Part shown: positions 43,727 through 54,242 of the stretch, in pieces
Layout of the letters: every line of letters begins with the position of its first letter
How positions within the stretch are numbered: the stretch's first letter is position 1
DNA from: Blepharisma stoltei
Taxonomy: Eukaryota > Ciliophora > Heterotrichea > Heterotrichida > Blepharismidae
Assembly (NCBI GenBank): GCA_914767885.1
Contig: CAJZBQ010000047.1
Span: 868,001 to 932,000 of the forward strand
DNA: 64,000 bases
Direction of reading: 5' to 3'
The notes under the pieces: generated by a model
The model's input: the letters and a program-made list of their open reading frames with translations, nothing else
What the model was told of the DNA's origin: nothing
Database searches by the model: none
Made by a program: the position numbers and the translations under genes

Positions 43727-46334
43727 TTAAACTAAATCCTTGCGAGGTTTTTCAGTAACTGTATATCTTGTGGTAATATTCCTTAAATTTTTCATGTTAT
43801 CGAAAAGCATTTCTTCGATTTCATCTCTTTCTTCTTCTTTCTGAGCTGGTTCTCTGTATTAATATTACAGTTTTACTCTTACTCCCCCCCATCCCTTGAT
43901 CGAACGATTGACTGTAAAAATTCCTAAAATTGGGGAAATTAGCCCCCATCCTTGATCGAACGATTTTCATATCATGCAAATATTTATATATATAAAAAAT
44001 ATATTATTTATCAAAAGCTTGGGAAGATGTACATAATGAAGTTGCTTTCAGAGGCTTTGAGACGACAGAAAGCTGCGGAATCAGCCATCCGAAGTGATTT
44101 AGTGATTAACATATGCTTAAAAACTCAATAATCTAATAAAATACAGATTCTTTTAAAATTTTTTTAAAAAAATTTAATTTAATAAGGAACAAATTAAAAT
44201 TTATACAGTTTAAAAGGGGTAACTAATAAATCAAAATATTAAAAATTGGCATTTTATGAAATAAATTAAATTTTTTGCTGTAAAAATAATTATTAAATAT
44301 TCTTAACCCTCTTATTTAAAAAGTAAATAAAACAAATATCTATATATATTTTTTTATTTTATATATAAATTTTTTTTCCCGAAAAATTTTTTTTTAACCC
44401 CCATCCTTGATCGAACGATGGCGAGTCGTTCGATCAAGGATGGGGGGGCAGTTAGCCTTTCTATTTCGCTTTCAAGGAAATCGCTGCATTAAAATTTACT
44501 TTTTCTTACTAACTCCCCTCCTCCGTGCGAACAAAACCATTAGAAAAATTCCTATTTTTTGCCATAAAATCCACCCTCCGTGAACAAAAATTTTTTATGG
44601 AAAAAATTTTTGATATATGAGTGATAATTAGTATAATGAAACCTCTAGCTAATTCTGTTTAATTTTTAAATAAATTGTGTTTTAAAACATAAATTTTACA
44701 AATTAAATTAATATTTGCTTTCCAATTTTGAGAAGTGGGGATTTTTCTAAATTCGAAGAAAAAAAAATTTTCTATAAAATTTCTATATAAATTTTTTTAA
44801 AAAAATAAATTAACCCCCTCCGTGAGCGAACAAGATTTTTTTTGTTCACTCACGGAGGGGGAAGTAAGTAATTGAATATTTTTATTGAGTTCATTTTCAT
44901 CTTTTTTTTGATTTGATTCTTCCTCTTCTATCCTTTCCCTTATCTCTTTAAGCTCATCAATTTTATCTTTTAAATGATCCCTAAATGTTTTTTACTCTTT
45001 TTTGTCTAATTCTTTCATTGCTAGCTCTTTTATTATGCCTTCTTTCTCATACTTCAGCCTTTCCAATACTTCATTGAGCTCTTCCACATTATTTTCTATT
45101 TTTTCAATATCTTGCTTTCTTGATTTATTTTTTGCTTTTGCCTTTTTTATTTTTTCATTTAATTTATTTTCGCTTTCTTCAGAGTAATTAGCATCCTGGT
45201 CTTTTTTAGAATTTTTTTCTTTGAGTTCATGATTCTCATGTGAGAGGTCTTCAAGGGTTTTTTCTGATTTTTCACACTGAGTTTTAAGCTCTGTGAGGAC
45301 ATGTTGAGTTTCCTCAGATAATAAAACTTCTTGTTGTGGCTCTTCTAATTGTTGTGGATCTTCAACTGCTTCATTTCCTATTGTTGATCCCATCATGGTT
45401 GATGATAATGTGGCTGCTCCTAAGCTTTCAGCTTTTACAGAAATACAAATTTTCGCGTTCTTGTCTTTGCATTTTTCGATTCTGTGGACTTGTTCAATGA
45501 CTGGAGCGTCTAAGTATTCAACAAGATTTAAAACAACTTTTCCAATATCTTTGATTTTTCCATTAATCTCGCCAAGGACTTTTAGCTCGATTTTTTTATC
45601 AGGAATCGAGTGCTTTTTAGTATAAATCGTATGGGTGTTTGATAATGTTTCCTCGATATCCACCTTAGTTTTATCGTTGTCTACTATTCTACTAACTCCC
45701 CCCCCCCCTCTGTGAGCGAACAAAACCATTAGAAAAATCGCCATTTTTTGACCAAAAACCCACCCTCCGTGAGTGAACAAAAATTTTTTTAATAGAAAAA
45801 ATTTTAATGGAAAAAAATTTTGATATATAAGTGATAATTAGTATAATGAAATCTAGAGCTAATTCTGTTTAATTTTAAACAAATTGCGTTTTAAAACATA
45901 AATTTTGCAAATTAAATTAATATTTGCTTCCCAATTTTTGCAAATTAGGATTTTTTTTTAAATTTCGAAAAAAATATTTTTTATAAAATTTATATATAAA
46001 TTTTTTTTTAAAAAAAAAAAATTAACCCCCCTCCGTGAGCGAACAAAATTTTTTTGTTCGCTCACGGAGGGGGGGGGGGGGAGTAAGATTAAGTAAAGCT
46101 ATACCTTAATTAAAAACTATTTTATATTTTTAAAAAAATTTTTTGGCTTACTCATAGAGCCTTGCATACTATTTCACTAGATGTTTTGATTGATTTTGTG
46201 TCTATATAAATCTTACGGCTTTTTCATTCAACTTTTATATGAGTTTCTTGAGGTAATTCAATTTCAATGTAGTGAAATTCAATTTCAAAATTAAATTTCA
46301 CTCCTTTTGCTCCAAGTCTTTCAAAAATATCCAT
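43727..46334 (-). CDS. NT-C2 domain coiled-coil protein
   Basis: 397 residues after removing four IESs (391, 355, 573 and 49 bp) and three introns (15, 16, 15 nt); remainder 398 codons. Starts MDIFERLGAKGVKFNFEIEF. Residues ~1-150 form an N-terminal C2 (NT-C2/EEIG1-EHBP1 type) fold with GKVVLNLVEYLD and the ending RIEKCKDKNAKICISV. The rest is long Glu/Lys coiled coil. Proteins of this type link membranes to cytoskeleton or traffic. The last coding segment (KPRKDLV) ends at 43727. Confidence 0.85.
43854..43868 (-). other. 15-nt intron
   Basis: Minus-strand GTAATATTAATACAG; removal avoids UAA and joins RVKL to EPAQKEEE. Confidence 0.88.
43879..44451. mobile_element. family C IES in NT-C2 gene
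   Basis: TTA flanks, 573 bp, near-identical to 39538-40114 but inverted: two spaced left repeats and a right foldback. Excision joins ESEIERL to RVKL. Confidence 0.9.
44484..44499 (-). other. 16-nt intron
   Basis: Minus-strand GTAAATTTTAATGCAG; removal avoids UAA and joins LSKKN to DFLESEIE. Confidence 0.85.
44510..44864. mobile_element. family A IES in NT-C2 gene
   Basis: TAA flanks, 355 bp. Excision joins NKNIQL to LSKKN. Confidence 0.9.
44981..44995 (-). other. 15-nt intron
   Basis: Minus-strand GTAAAAAACATTTAG; joins ELDKKE to DHLKDKIDEL, continuing the coiled coil. Confidence 0.9.
45693..46083. mobile_element. family A IES, full length
   Basis: TAA flanks, 391 bp, the best-preserved copy. 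Left: CTCCCCCCCCCCTCTGTGAG, a ~38-base spacer, second repeat. Right: CCTCCGTGAGCGAACAAAA followed by its complement. Excision restores LLNLSRIVDND. Confidence 0.9.
46102..46150. mobile_element. 49-bp IES
   Basis: TA-bounded. Excision joins CKALWV to ALLNLS and makes the gene length a multiple of three; the left end has alternative TA positions in the same phase. Confidence 0.6.
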
Positions 46335-46943
46335 TATTTATTTGCAAGTCATATAATTAGGATATGCAAAATTATGTTTTTTACTCCACATACTTAAGCG
46401 AAAATTTATTTATTACTTTTAAAAAATAAAGATTATTATTTGAATTAAAATAAAATGGATAAAGCTCATCAAAAAATTTTCCAAAAAACGCAAAAAAAGA
46501 TATTAATCTTAATTGAAAAGCTATATAAATAATAGCTGAGTTAGCTCTTTAAAAGTTATCAATCTATACAATCTACGGCACTCTTAGCTCTATGTTTTGG
46601 CATATTTGTAAAATGAAATCGCCATAAGATCTTGACTCTTCATCATGAATAAAAGACAAAAGTAGAAATTATATTGTGTTGGGTTGAATCCACAAAATAT
46701 TCCCTTTTATTATATAATTAGACAATGGCCGACCTTGTTCTTAGACAACTGTATAAATCATTTAATGGCCCTATCCATGCTCCTATATAACTAATAATAA
46801 CAGCGCAGGCACCCTAAAATTAAATTTTCGGCCTATATGCAAAAATTACAAAAATATTACTTGGAGGCTTTTGATTATTTAATAATGTCCAATCAATTAG
46901 AAAGCATCAAAAATATTTATAATTATAATTAATTGAAACAAAA
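46335..46943. other. spacer between divergent genes
   Basis: About 600 bp between the starts of the NT-C2 gene (minus) and the charged-protein gene (plus). It should contain both promoters; no motif is obvious. Confidence 0.4.
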
Positions 46944-48211
46944 ATGTCAACTCTCAGCGTATTCTCATCTATTATGAGCAAATTCATGGACTCGCAAATA
47001 CTGGAAGAAGGCAATTACTCAAATCTGGACAACAATAAGCATGCATGATATAGATCAAGAGATTTCACAAATGAAGAAGAATCAGAGCCTGCAAAATACC
47101 AAAAGCTTACTGATGAAAACGAGTCGCTAACTCATCTTCAAGAAAAAAATTATTATTTATAATTAAAAAATTATTTTTAAAAAAAAATAAAATTTTAATA
47201 TTTGAAGAATAGAAGGGTAAGGAATATTATGAATCAAAAAGACTCCGAGCTTAAAGAATGCTATAAAAGAATAGATACATTAGAAAAGTGAATGCAAAAT
47301 GAAATAGTAGAACTAAATAAAAAAATAAAAGATCTTACTCCTGATTATGCCACAGTAACAATTATTATAAAATAATAAATTTTTATATAATTTCATAATT
47401 TTTTATTATCAATATTAATAAATTAAATTTTTATATAAATTTAAATTTTTTTGATTGATTATTATATATAATGAGTAAATGAGAAAATATATTTTTGTAT
47501 TATCTCAAGAGTTAGCAGTAATGAAGGGGAAGAGCTGGCTCCACTTCTAGAACAGTTTAAAGTCGGATTAATAGAGAGGGATGAAGATATCCAAGAAAGA
47601 CTTTTTCTTCTTGAAGAAGAAGTTTTCTCATCAAAAAACTTAAGCTCGAATGACAAAGAAAACAAAAAGCCAATAGCAAAAACTGCTGACTCCGAGGAAT
47701 GTAAAAAAACAATTTTAAATTCAACAGAAGAAGAACCATCCTCAAGCAGAAGAAAAAGACCAACTCCTGGCGAAAAGTCTAAAAGAACAAAAGCTAAGCC
47801 TAGAAGACCTGCCAGATCTCGTAGGCTAAAGCCTATTATTTCAGACGATGATTTATATTTTTTTACAATGATTATCAATTTTCTATTAAAGATGCAAATA
47901 AGAATTTTTTTAAATTAAAAATAACTGAAACTGGGATATCTGATGTATCAAGTGAAGAAGAAAGCGAAGATAGTTTTCCAGCTCCAAAGAAAACAAAGAA
48001 AAAAATGCCAGCTAATGGCGAAAAAAATAAAAAAGTTAAAGAAAAGCCAATTGAAGAACAAAAGACTGATGTTTCTAAAGGAAAAATACCTGATGAGGAA
48101 CCTCCAAAGAAAAAGCCAATAAAACGGCCCAATGAGTCGGTTGAATTAATAGAAGAATGCACTGAGGAAGATTGGAATAAAGCGGCATGGAGTAGAATTC
48201 TTAAGAAATAA
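46944..48211 (+). CDS. charged, probably nuclear protein
   Basis: About 330 residues after removing three TA-bounded insertions (~47158-47217, ~47351-47488, 47854-47921). Starts MSTLSVFSSIMSKFMDSQ. Coiled coil near residues 70-130, then an acidic stretch and a strongly basic, Pro-rich part (SRRKRPTPGEKSKRTKAKP). The C-terminal half alternates acidic and Lys-rich blocks and ends WNKAAWSRILKK. Minus-strand open frames over 47462-48162 are shadows of this Lys/Ser-rich coding. The composition suggests a chromatin or nucleolar protein, by inference only. Confidence 0.65.
47158..47217. mobile_element. 60-bp IES
   Basis: TA-bounded and stop-filled; excision joins EKNYYL to RNIMNQKD. Alternative TA ends exist. 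Confidence 0.55.
47351..47488. mobile_element. probable IES, ends approximate
   Basis: Very AT-rich with stops; a TA-to-TA excision in phase joins PDYATV to a segment leading into SSNEGEELAP. Several TA choices fit. Confidence 0.5.
47854..47921. mobile_element. 68-bp IES
   Basis: TA-bounded; excision joins ISDDDL to TETGISDV in frame. Confidence 0.75.
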
Positions 48212-48267
48212 AGGTTAATTTAATAAATATATATAAAGCATCTTTTCCATAAAAATACAATTTATTA

Positions 48268-50229
48268 TTAAATTTTAATTACTTCAATTTTCGCAATATT
48301 TTCGGTTTGTTTTTTAAAAATAGCTAATTCTTCAAAAATTTCGTCATTCAATGGATTTTTCAATAAAGGCTTAGAATTAATAAAAAGCCCTGAAAATCAA
48401 TTATTATCTGAATCCAAAGCTTCTCCTCGGCCATGAGGAATTCCTTCTATCCATTCTCCTGTATAATAACTTCCGTCATAAAAATAAATCGACCCATTCC
48501 CATGCACAATATCATTAACAAATTTGCCTTTATAAGTCATTTTATGAAGGGTTAAAGTTCCAGCTCCATCTTTGACCCCAGCAACCCAATCTCCAAAATA
48601 GTCGCCTATATTTTCAATTTTAAGCTGGCCTTTGCCATGAAATTTGCCTTCTCTGAACTCTCCTTTATAAATATACTATATAATTTTAATGAAAAATATG
48701 GTAGCCTATATTTAAAAATATCAATAATTATCTCAAATTATATGCACTTATTTTCTGTAAAAATAAATTTCAACACTCCTCTTCCATGAAATAAATGATC
48801 AACAAATTCCCCTTCATATTTAACCCCATCATTATTGGTGAACTCTCCTTTTCCATTTAATTTTCCTCTTATATAATCTCCTTTATATATATCTCCATTG
48901 TCATTTTTTAAGCAGCCTTTTCCATTTGGCTTCCCTTTCAAAAAAAATCCTTCATAAATATCTCCATTGTATCATTTTTTAGTTGCAAATCCATGAGGTT
49001 TTGATTTTTTAAACCACCCTTCAACAAAAAATTCTTCTGTCTCTAATGCTCCTTTTCCGTCAAGATAATCATCCACAAAAATCCCTGAGTATCTATGCCC
49101 ATTTTTTAGCTTAATTTCTCCATTTCCATTGAGTTTGCCTCTGACTCATGTTCCTTTCTTTATATCTCCATCTATTGTGATTAATTTTCCTTGTCCTTGT
49201 AAGCAATACGTATTGAGCTCTCCTGTATAAATCCCATCAGCCCATTTTAGAGTCCCATTTCTGGGATTTTCATGTTCTCATTCTCCAGTAAATGTAGACC
49301 CGTTTGGATAATTCATAGTCCCAAAACCATGAATTTGGTCGTTATCTCAGTCTCCTTTATAATAATACCCATTTCCTTCAAAAATTCCAAACCCATGTCT
49401 TAGCCCATTAAAAAAAATCCCTTGAAAAATTTCGCCGCTGGGGAATGTCAGAGTTCCTTGGCCTTCTCTTAAATAGCTGTTTCATTGGCCTTTATATTGT
49501 GTTCCGCAAGCATATGTGAAATTATTCCCTTGCCATAAATCTTTTATAAAATGACAGTCATTAGAAATGCATGATAGTAAAGTAATCCTTTCTAAGGTAA
49601 ATTGTGTTAAAATGGAGATAAATTATTATTGCAATTTATTTATTGAAATTTTGTATTTTTGCATATACTGTTTTTGGTATAGATTTAAATGCTCCTGTTT
49701 CAACAAATATTTTCCAGTCATCGCATCTCACTAATTTTCCTCGGCAAATTAATGTATTTGGGTAACTGATGATTCTTGGCCACAATGAAAAGTGACTAAA
49801 TTTTTTTTCATCAAGAACTTTTTCTTTTTGCAGGTATTTTATCGGGGCCATTTGGCCGGAAATTTTTTCTTTGTGCAAAATTAATGGTTTTGCTTAAAAA
49901 TGTGTTGATTTTTGGTCCAAATGACGCTGAGAAAATGTCTGCCGAAAAAAATCATGCTACAGTGAAAAACTTTCATCTGAAATAGAAATTGATTCATAAA
50001 GTTTACTAAAAAACGCCTCCCAGTTAAGTTTCCTTATATAACCTTGTGAGGTATTTATCGATAAAATTAAAAATCTTATAAAAGATTCTTGGAAAACGTC
50101 CCATCTTACAGCTGCTTTTCCGCTGATATGGTTATTCCAAAACTCTTCAGCTTCTGAAGCTTTAGCATGATTATTAAGCAAATCCAAGGTTATTTTTTTC
50201 TTAATCCCATGCTTAGCTATATGTACCAT
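48268..50229 (-). CDS. MORN-repeat protein, 5' structure uncertain
   Basis: From ~49600 down to 48268 the frame (UGA as Trp) encodes at least ten MORN repeats, e.g. GDYIRGKLNGKGEFTNNDG. A ~60-bp IES (48676-48735) interrupts them; excision joins FTENKCIY to IYKGEFREG. Upstream, open segments at 49878-49636 and 50229-49957 on the same strand look coding (AEEFWNNHISGKAAVRWDVF) and probably belong to the same gene through an IES near 49615-49665 and another break near 49880-49960. MORN repeats often anchor proteins to membranes or axonemes. The N-terminal region is not recognised. Confidence 0.7.
48676..48735. mobile_element. ~60-bp IES in MORN gene
   Basis: Stop-filled AT-rich insert between two MORN repeats, TA at both ends; ends approximate. 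Confidence 0.65.
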
Positions 50230-50232
50230 TTC

Positions 50233-50370
50233 CTTAACTTCCTCCTCAAAGTGAGAGAAAAAACATTATAATATAATATTGTTTATAAAGATATATGTAA
50301 CAAACTTATAATAGAATTTCGAGTTAATTTTATTCATTTTAAACAGCTTGTTTTAAATAATGATTTTTCC
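50233..50370. mobile_element. fragment of a decayed family A element
   Basis: ACTTCCTCCTCAAAGTGAGA at the left resembles the family A end, followed by TTTCGAGTTAATTTTATTCA from the interior. The other end is not recognisable. It lies between two minus-strand coding segments that could be one gene. Confidence 0.4.
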
Positions 50371-50823
50371 TTTGGAGAAAAAATTTAATTCCATTAAATC
50401 AAGGAAATTTTTTTGCTTAACTACATAGTGGGGATTAAGAAAACTATTCGTCAATTTAGGGTCTAAAGACTTTGCGCATACGTTGGTATCTTTTCTAAGA
50501 GGACTTTGTCTGTTAGATAGCATAGAATCAATAAGTTCTTCAATGCAAGGTTCTCTAGGGTCTATATAAAATATCTTGTTTTTTCTAGGGGAAGGGGAAT
50601 AAATTTCGTCTTCTTTAATAGCAAATGGATTTTTGCATCGAATAGGCGAAGGCGAAATATCAAGCTTTTTCATGTATTCTTGAAGCTTAAGCTTTTGAAA
50701 TAAATTAACTTTAATAAGAGACCTTGGGCGCTTTAAGTCTTCGAAGCTTTTTTGAGGTGACTGAGAAAATATTCGTCGTGGCGTAAATGTTTTATCAAAT
50801 TTCTCTTTTAAAGGAGATTCCAT
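50353..50823 (-). CDS. unknown Ser/Pro-rich protein (possibly a 5' exon of the next gene)
   Basis: 156 codons starting MESPLKEKFDKTFTPRRIF. Many SP/TP sites: SQSPQKS, ISPSPIR, YSPSPRK, RQSPLRK, which look like proline-directed kinase targets. Its end overlaps sequence resembling a decayed family A element, so the true C-terminus may lie beyond it and could join the MORN gene on the same strand. No phase-consistent TA pair found. No domain recognised. Confidence 0.55.
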   Translation of the reverse strand: MESPLKEKFDKTFTPRRIFSQSPQKSFEDLKRPRSLIKVNLFQKLKLQEYMKKLDISPSPIRCKNPFAIKEDEIYSPSPRKNKIFYIDPREPCIEELIDSMLSNRQSPLRKDTNVCAKSLDPKLTNSFLNPHYVVKQKNFLDLMELNFFSKGKIII

Positions 50824-51605
50824 ATTATGCTTTTGTTTTACTTACTCCCTACAAAAAAAATTTGTTCACTAAGGAAGGGTAATTTTATTTAAAATATTTA
50901 TTTATAAATTTGCAAAAACTGAAATCAAATATTTATTTAATTTGTGAAATTTATGTTTTAAAATACAATTTATTCAAAAATTAAACATAAGTTTCATTAT
51001 GATAGAAATACTGAGTTATGATAATGCGTTTTGTTTTGAATTTTATTTATCATTTTTCACAAGCTAAATGCATATATTTTATTCTCGATGATGAATTTAA
51101 AATTAACTATAAAAATAAAACGCGAAGCCTTAGCTGCCTAGTATTTATAGCAGCGCATTCCCATTTGACGCTTTTAAATTGATTTTTGAATTATCGAAAA
51201 CATTTATTTTTAATTTTTATGAGCAATAAATTTTAATACTGCCTGAATTTTTAACTCTATTCTAGCAAGATGTATATTAATTTCTCCCATTTATGAAAAT
51301 TCATAGACCTATAGGCTTATTTTTCTTCTAGCATAAAGTAACCAAAAACAATATCTATTTCTCAAAATTTTGCATTTCCCTTTACTCGTCATTGTATTAA
51401 ATCTTCATATTTCTGCATAAATAATTAGATAAAAGTTATCTGTAACTGCTAAACCCAGTTATGCAGCACCAACAAATATTTATTTTTAAATAAACACTTT
51501 CTTTGCCAAGCAACGCAAAAAATAATAAAATCAAAAAATTAATGTATAGTTGTCTTTTCTTTGATCATATAATGAATTCCTATTGAAAATGCAAAAATAA
51601 AGGAT
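50824..51605. other. intergenic with a lone element end near 50840
   Basis: TTACTCCCTAC then TTTGTTCACTAAGGAAGG near 50838-50880 looks like a degraded family A end; the rest is AT-rich with no gene seen. Confidence 0.35.
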
Positions 51606-52315
51606 ATGGGTATTTGTATGAGTAAGCATTCCCATCGAAAGGTGTCAGTTAAAGCGAGAAACAATGACCAAGGCCCAGATTTAGCTAAAATAAGAGCAGA
51701 ATTGATTTCAAGAATTCACAGTTTGCATTCTGTGAAATCTGAATGCAAACAAGGGATCGAAATCTGTGCGATCCAGAAAGAAAAAAGCAAAGCAATTATA
51801 CTGAAAGCTAAGCAAGAATATATAAACGGAAAGCTAAAAGAAATCCAAGACCTGATTAAACTAATAGATGATTCGCAAGATAAGCCTATAAAAGATATAC
51901 TCTTTAGGATAGAATAATGCTGATATATTGATTTTTTAAATTTTTTGTAATTCTTTTTATAAGGGATTATGCTGATATAGAGTGATTTTAATGAATTATT
52001 TTATAATAAAGATATTGGATATTTTAATATGAAAATATATATAAAAATATGATAGCAAGCCATGCTTTAAAGCTAAATGAAACCCTTGACCCTATTTTGA
52101 TTGAAAACGATATTGATGAAATTATTTCTGGAAGAGAAAGGAAACAATACGACGAAATTCTCCAGAGAAGCCAAATCTTTAACAAGGACAGCTTGGACAT
52201 TCCTAGTCAAGTTGATCAGCTTTTTGAGTCTTCAGCATCTTTAAATGAGCCAAATTCTGGTGGAGTGAGAAGGAAATATAATAGAAGAACTAAAAGCTCA
52301 GGGAAACTTCTTTAA
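51606..52315 (+). CDS. ESCRT-III-like protein, possibly Vps20/CHMP6-type
   Basis: 188 residues after removing a 143-bp IES (51910-52052); 189 codons exactly. Starts MGICMSKHSHRKV, consistent with N-myristoylation, a known trait of Vps20/CHMP6. Long basic helix (LAKIRAELISRIHSLHSV, EKSKAIILKAKQEYINGKL), then LKLNETLDPILIENDIDEII, resembling the Snf7-family basic core and linker. The C-terminus is basic rather than the usual acidic MIM. Snf7-family membership is moderate; another myristoylated coiled-coil protein is the alternative. Confidence 0.55.
51910..52052. mobile_element. 143-bp IES
   Basis: TA-bounded (GGATAG left, TGATAG right). Excision joins DILFRI to ASHALKLNE in frame. Confidence 0.75.
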
Positions 52316-52419
52316 ATAGTACTGGAAACTATAAAGCTTACCTCCTCTCTATTATATTTAAAAATTAATTTTCTCTTTATCATATTTTCAAAGCAGCTAT
52401 TTTTTAAAACAAAAATTAT

Positions 52420-52497
52420 TATAGTTAACTACACTGACTGGCACGGCTCGAAACTGAGCCAAAAGCACCCCGTGCCAGTCAGTGTAGTTCACTATAA
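52420..52497. repeat. perfect 20-bp-arm palindrome (family F)
   Basis: AACTACACTGACTGGCACGG at 52427-52446 and its exact complement at 52470-52489, with a nested GGCTC/GAGCC hairpin inside and TATAGT/ACTATA outside. Built like the family D IES at 28224 but intergenic. Confidence 0.75.
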
Positions 52498-53696
52498 CAA
52501 ATATGTTTAAGTAATGTTAGAAAATGAGAGAAATGAAGATATTGATTAATATAATATGAATTTAATTGGTAAAAGTGTAAGGAAAACTGAATTATATTAA
52601 ATGAATGCTTTAGCAAGAGATATATATAGTGGCCATATAAGTTTAAAATAGGATGACATTTGCTAGTATTATTTGAATAGAACATGTTTGAAATTATATT
52701 GTTTTTTATTAAAATATAGATCCAACTTCTTTGATAAATCGCACTGTATCATGCATAAAAACTAGACAAATTAACTTGCCTAAAGCACAAACTTATATTA
52801 TAAGTAAAGGATCTGGTAGATAACTGATATATTTGATACTAAAACACTTAAAAAAGTTAAGAACCTAAGGGCAGTAATATTACTATATTTGAAAAAGATG
52901 CCATACTTGAAAAAAAGAAGAATAGTCAAAATGTATTTTAAAAAATGACTTCAATTATAATTTGCGATTAAATATTAAATTTTAATTTTAAATAAAAATC
53001 TACCAAAAATAGTTTATTTTAATGTCATGATGAATTATTTAAATATTTTATTTAGCTATTATCATAAGCAAAAGTTATTTTCTTTAGCATTAAGAACTTC
53101 TTATATATTTTTAATTTTAAATTTTTACTAATAGCTCTTATGCTTATGGGATTGGGGGTTCTTTAATATCTGAGGTCTACTATAACTTAAATTGATGCAA
53201 GTAATATAAAAATGGCTTGATGCAAGATGTGAATGAATATGATCTAGCTAATAATAATTCATTTATAAATTTTTAAAATATACTAAAACTTCAATATATC
53301 TTAAATCCCCTGCAAAACCATTGGAAAAATCTCTATTTTTTTTGGTAAAAACCAGCAAAAAAAAATTTATGAAAAAATATTTTAATATATATATATAAGA
53401 TAATTATTACAATTTAAATCTCTAACTAATTCTGTTTATTTTAAACGACTTGCATTTAAAACATAAATTTTGCAAATTAAATTATTATTTGCTTTAAATT
53501 ATTTCGCAGTTTTGCAGATTGATAAAGATCAATCTTTTATATTAGAAAATAAAGGTTTACATGTTTTCGATTTTTAATTCAGAGATAGTATCTATAGAAT
53601 TAAGGAATTGAACATAGATATGGATATTAATCCTTATAAAGATTCAAAACTTCAGCAAAGGTAAAAGGTAGTATAGTTCGCACTATGTGCAATTCA

Positions 53697-53836
53697 AATA
53701 GGGAGCAGAGTGATTGAGCAGAATAGAGGTAGCTCATCTGCTAACTCTCAAATTGGCAGATCTAATGATACTGCAGACTTATTAACTCGTGCTAAGAAAT
53801 AACTTTCTATATTGTTTCATTATTCTGCTCCCTATT
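53697..53836. mobile_element. inverted-repeat element with TAGGGAGCAGA ends
   Basis: AATAGGGAGCAGA at the left and TCTGCTCCCTATT at the right, ~140 bp. The interior contains GAGGTAGCTCATCTGCTAA, nearly shared with ~10470. Confidence 0.6.
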
Positions 53837-54242
53837 CAGAGCTACAATAAGGAACGATCTTGAATAATTCAAGTAAGATCATAAAATTTGCAATTTCGAA
53901 AAATATAAACTTTCACAAAGCCTATAAGAAGAAGATTTCTAACTCTCCCTCCTTAAAGCAAACTATTATAATAATCCTTGGTTTTGAAGAAAACTCTCCA
54001 CAAGAGTGAAAAAACTATTTTCAATATATTTTTTTTTATAAAATAACTATTTTAATGGCTTCTCTAGCTAATCCTACTGAATTTTAAAGCAGCACTCATT
54101 TTAAGGCATAAGTCTTACAAATTAAAATAATTTTCGAAATTTTTTTTTAAGAAAATAATAACTCAACCCCTAGTTAGTCGGCTCGCTTATTGAGATAAGT
54201 AATTATAAATATCTTATCAATTATTTTAAATCATTAATCTAT

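Larger units (their letters stand above)
52316..54242. other. intergenic region with several inverted repeats
   Basis: No gene seen in ~1.9 kb. Contains the palindrome at 52420-52497, an inverted-repeat element at 53697-53836, a half-decayed family A copy at ~53305-53540 and another at ~53940-54190. Confidence 0.45.

Noticed and set aside
45002-45625. Plus-strand open frames opposite the NT-C2 gene
   Set aside because: Shadows of coiled-coil coding; the minus strand has the domain, introns and IES joins.
47462-48162. Minus-strand open frames rich in Phe, Leu and Ser
   Set aside because: They are the reverse complement of Lys/Glu/Ser-rich plus-strand coding of the charged protein at 46944-48211.
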